DNA of 64,000 bases, from contig NZ_OZ244942.1 in assembly GCF_965222285.1 (NCBI RefSeq), positions 1,674,001 through 1,738,000 on the forward strand, read 5' to 3'. Source of the DNA: Tepidicaulis sp002389665. Its GTDB lineage: Bacteria > Pseudomonadota > Alphaproteobacteria > Parvibaculales > Parvibaculaceae. The position numbers were made by a program, and so were the translations under genes. How positions within the stretch are numbered: position 1 is the first letter of the stretch; the number at the start of each line of letters is the position of its first letter. The notes under the pieces are model-generated. The model searched no databases and was not told where the DNA came from. It saw nothing but the letters and a program-made list of their open reading frames with translations. Below, in pieces: positions 62,584-64,000 of the stretch.

Positions 62584-63156
62584 ATGTTTCCCACGCGCCG
62601 CCTTGCCCGCCTTCTCTCGCTTTGCCTGACCGTCTTCCTGTTCGGCGCTGCCGCCGCGCAGGCCTCGGAATGGACGCTTGTCAAAGAGGAAAGCGCAGTG
62701 ACCTTTGAGGCAACGCAGGGCAGCACGCCGTTCACCGGGCGCTTTGAAAATTTCACCGCCGACATCACGCTCGATCCGGAAAATCTGGAAACCGCCTCCA
62801 TCCGCGCCGAGATCGACACCGCAAGCGTGAAGACCGGCGCAGGCGACCGCGACGGCGCGCTGCCCAGCAGCCAGTGGTTCAATTCCTCGAACTTCCCCAT
62901 GGCCGTCTTCCAGTCGCAGAAGGTGCGCCATCTGGAAGGTAATAAATATGTGGCGGAAGGAACGCTGACCCTGAAAGGCATCGCCAATCCCCTCGCCCTG
63001 CCCTTCACCCTCGACATTGACGGCAACACCGCCCATGCGAAAGGCAGCACCGGGATCGACCGCCTTGCCTTCAAGGTCGGCGAAGGGGAAATGGCCGCGC
63101 CCGGCATTGCCGGGCTGCACGTCACCGTCCATGTGGACGTGACGGCAACCCGGTGA
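62584..63156 (+). CDS. YceI-family periplasmic protein
   Basis: This 190-residue protein has a signal peptide ending at AAQA and a YceI lipocalin-like domain: EWTLVKEESAVTFEATQGST, TGRFENFTADITLDPENLET and LTLKGIANPLALPFTLDI. YceI proteins bind isoprenoid quinones or fatty amides. With cytochrome b561 it likely forms a quinone-linked redox pair. The ATG at 62584 follows AAAGGATTG. Confidence 0.9.
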   Translation: MFPTRRLARLLSLCLTVFLFGAAAAQASEWTLVKEESAVTFEATQGSTPFTGRFENFTADITLDPENLETASIRAEIDTASVKTGAGDRDGALPSSQWFNSSNFPMAVFQSQKVRHLEGNKYVAEGTLTLKGIANPLALPFTLDIDGNTAHAKGSTGIDRLAFKVGEGEMAAPGIAGLHVTVHVDVTATR

Positions 63157-63161
63157 CCCGC

Positions 63162-63440
63162 TCACATCTCCGCAAAATGGCTGTAGATCGTCCATAGGCC
63201 GAGCAGTACGAAGCCCGAGCCCGCAATCAGCTTCAGCGGCAGGCGGGCAAGATACTCCCCGGCAAAATGCCCGGCGAAAACCGCCATGGCCGTCGAAGCG
63301 GTCAGCGCCGCTGCCGCCACCATGAAAACGAGAAACGGCGAGACCTCGCGGCTCGAGGCGAACAAAACCGTAGCGAGCTGCGTTTTGTCTCCAAGCTCTG
63401 CAAGAAAGACGGCGATAAACATCGCGGCTAATTGTGACAT
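63162..63440 (-). CDS. UPF0016/GDT1-type cation exporter, half-size
   Basis: This 92-residue protein has three membrane segments and one copy of the family motif E-x-G-D-K-T (FLAELGDKTQLATVLFASS). Full-length members have two such repeats and export Mn2+ or exchange Ca2+. Half-size members exist in bacteria and should work as dimers. I chose the ATG at 63440 with TTGGGAG upstream; the longer frame runs through the leader hairpin and looks non-coding. Confidence 0.88.
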   Translation of the reverse strand: MSQLAAMFIAVFLAELGDKTQLATVLFASSREVSPFLVFMVAAAALTASTAMAVFAGHFAGEYLARLPLKLIAGSGFVLLGLWTIYSHFAEM

Positions 63441-63773
63441 GAATGCTCCCAAGGGCCGGAGAACGAGACGCGGCTTTACACCCGCCCAGCCCAGCACGAG
63501 CGGTAAAGCCGTCGGTCTCGCCAACCTGCAAAAGGCAATGCTTCTGCGTCGCGCACATGCCATGGCGGATATGCCCGCCAATTATGTTGACATGCGCCCC
63601 TCCCAAAACAGGAGGGCGGCTACTCCCCTAAGGTGCGCTTTGGATAGTTCAAGCCGCCGGAGCGATCAAGAAGAGATTTATAAAGTGAAGTTTTTATTTG
63701 CAGTTCTAGGTAGTACATCCCATGCTCTTTCAATCAAGAGCGCTCGCGAGTTGGGGGATTAAGGAGACGCGGT
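63441..63773. other. 333-base region between divergent genes, no CDS seen
   Basis: The half next to the UPF0016 gene is GC-rich and holds a long hairpin. The half next to the partial gene (63640-63770) is AT-rich and likely holds its promoter. A short hairpin, GCTCTT with AAGAGC at 63724-63741, and the palindrome CTCGCGAG at 63743-63750 lie there. Opposite-strand open frames across it look like shadows. Confidence 0.5.
63465..63519 (-). promoter_or_regulatory. long leader hairpin before UPF0016 gene
   Basis: On the minus strand GAGAC and CGGCTTTAC pair with GTAAAGCCG and GTCTC: 14 pairs in two blocks, with 3 unpaired bases on one side and 1 on the other, around a GC-rich 23-base loop. The hairpin ends 24 bases before the start codon, close enough to affect translation. 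Mn2+ exporters are often under riboswitch control, but this does not clearly match the yybP-ykoY consensus as I know it. Confidence 0.45.
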
Positions 63774-64000
63774 ATGAATTGCAGTTCCGACTGCGCGCCA
63801 GAAGGCGGTAAGTACTTCAATTCAACAAGAAAAGACGAACCGATATCCGAAGAATTGAAAGAGCAGATCGCGCGCGCCGGCGAGCTCAATCCGCCCATTC
63901 TGATCGATCCCGCACTGGCCTTCGAATATCGCGTGCCCGCAGCAGGCCTCGGGTATTGGAATTCCAAGCGCACGGAAGAAACCCCCGTTCCGCCCCGCTC
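63774..64000 (+). CDS. partial hypothetical protein, 3' end outside window
   Basis: The frame starts at ATG 63774 behind AAGGAGACGC, a strong ribosome-binding site, and stays open for 75 codons to the window edge. The N-terminus (MNCSSDCAPEGGKYFNSTRK) has two cysteines and no signal peptide or membrane segment; later residues include LNPPILIDPALAFEYRVPAA. I recognise no family. Confidence 0.65.
   Translation, partial: MNCSSDCAPEGGKYFNSTRKDEPISEELKEQIARAGELNPPILIDPALAFEYRVPAAGLGYWNSKRTEETPVPPR

Noticed and set aside
63441..63600. yybP-ykoY manganese riboswitch
   Set aside because: A long hairpin is present upstream of a likely Mn2+ exporter, but I could not place the conserved yybP-ykoY loop sequences with confidence.

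Overview
The window reads as a GC-rich (about 60 % by eye) alphaproteobacterial chromosome, most likely Hyphomicrobiales-like. Markers are a PhyR-type general-stress regulator with a HisKA_2 sensor kinase, an AapJQMP amino-acid ABC transporter, an NDUFS4-like complex I accessory subunit, a two-domain cold-shock protein and a Cox-type molybdenum hydroxylase cluster. The genus cannot be settled by reading. No phage, IS element, plasmid origin or CRISPR array was seen. Four tRNA genes (Cys, Asn, Arg, Pro) are present.

Regions: 1-1700 holds the start of a TolC-like outer-membrane channel gene and a Pcm-like methyltransferase. 1880-11720 is an exopolysaccharide locus: O-antigen ligase/polymerase, priming sugar transferase, glycosyltransferase and Wza on the minus strand, a divergent Wzc-like protein with a degenerate kinase site, then a flippase and a polysaccharide deacetylase. 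12290-14149 is an MsbA-like ABC exporter. 14255-16681 is a stress-signalling operon (PhyR, a ribbon-helix-helix-like small protein, a CHASE3 histidine kinase), divergent from cyclopropane fatty acid synthase. 18264-29738 holds metabolism and transport: Nudix, cysteine synthase, 3-mercaptopyruvate sulfurtransferase, GNAT, aapJQMP, cystathionine beta-lyase, modABC and a free-standing biotinyl carrier. 29739-38517 is mixed: a sugar-lactone oxidase, a DUF1329 protein, a Sel1 protein, a SulP anion transporter, a complex I subunit, a thioesterase and a cold-shock protein.

The most striking part is 38901-56281. Ten tightly packed genes encode an Mrp/Mbh-type cation/proton antiporter complex in the order E-F-G-(MrpA C-terminus)-B-C-D-D-x-D, with no full-length MrpA and three proton-channel subunits that keep their key charged residues. 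After only 24 bases comes a full form II CoxG-S-L-M-D-E molybdenum hydroxylase cluster with two XdhC-type maturation genes and a MoeA-like/MocA fusion. The molybdate transporter modABC lies about 9 kb upstream of the antiporter cluster. Paired GC-rich hairpin repeats sit inside and just after the cox cluster.

56438-64000 holds a GH13 alpha-glucosidase, a gene with the full residue signature of a halohydrin dehalogenase (annotation would normally call it an SDR), two VOC proteins, a sirtuin, a His/Tyr-rich exported protein, a cytochrome b561-YceI pair, a half-size UPF0016/GDT1 exporter behind a long leader hairpin, and the start of an unknown gene.
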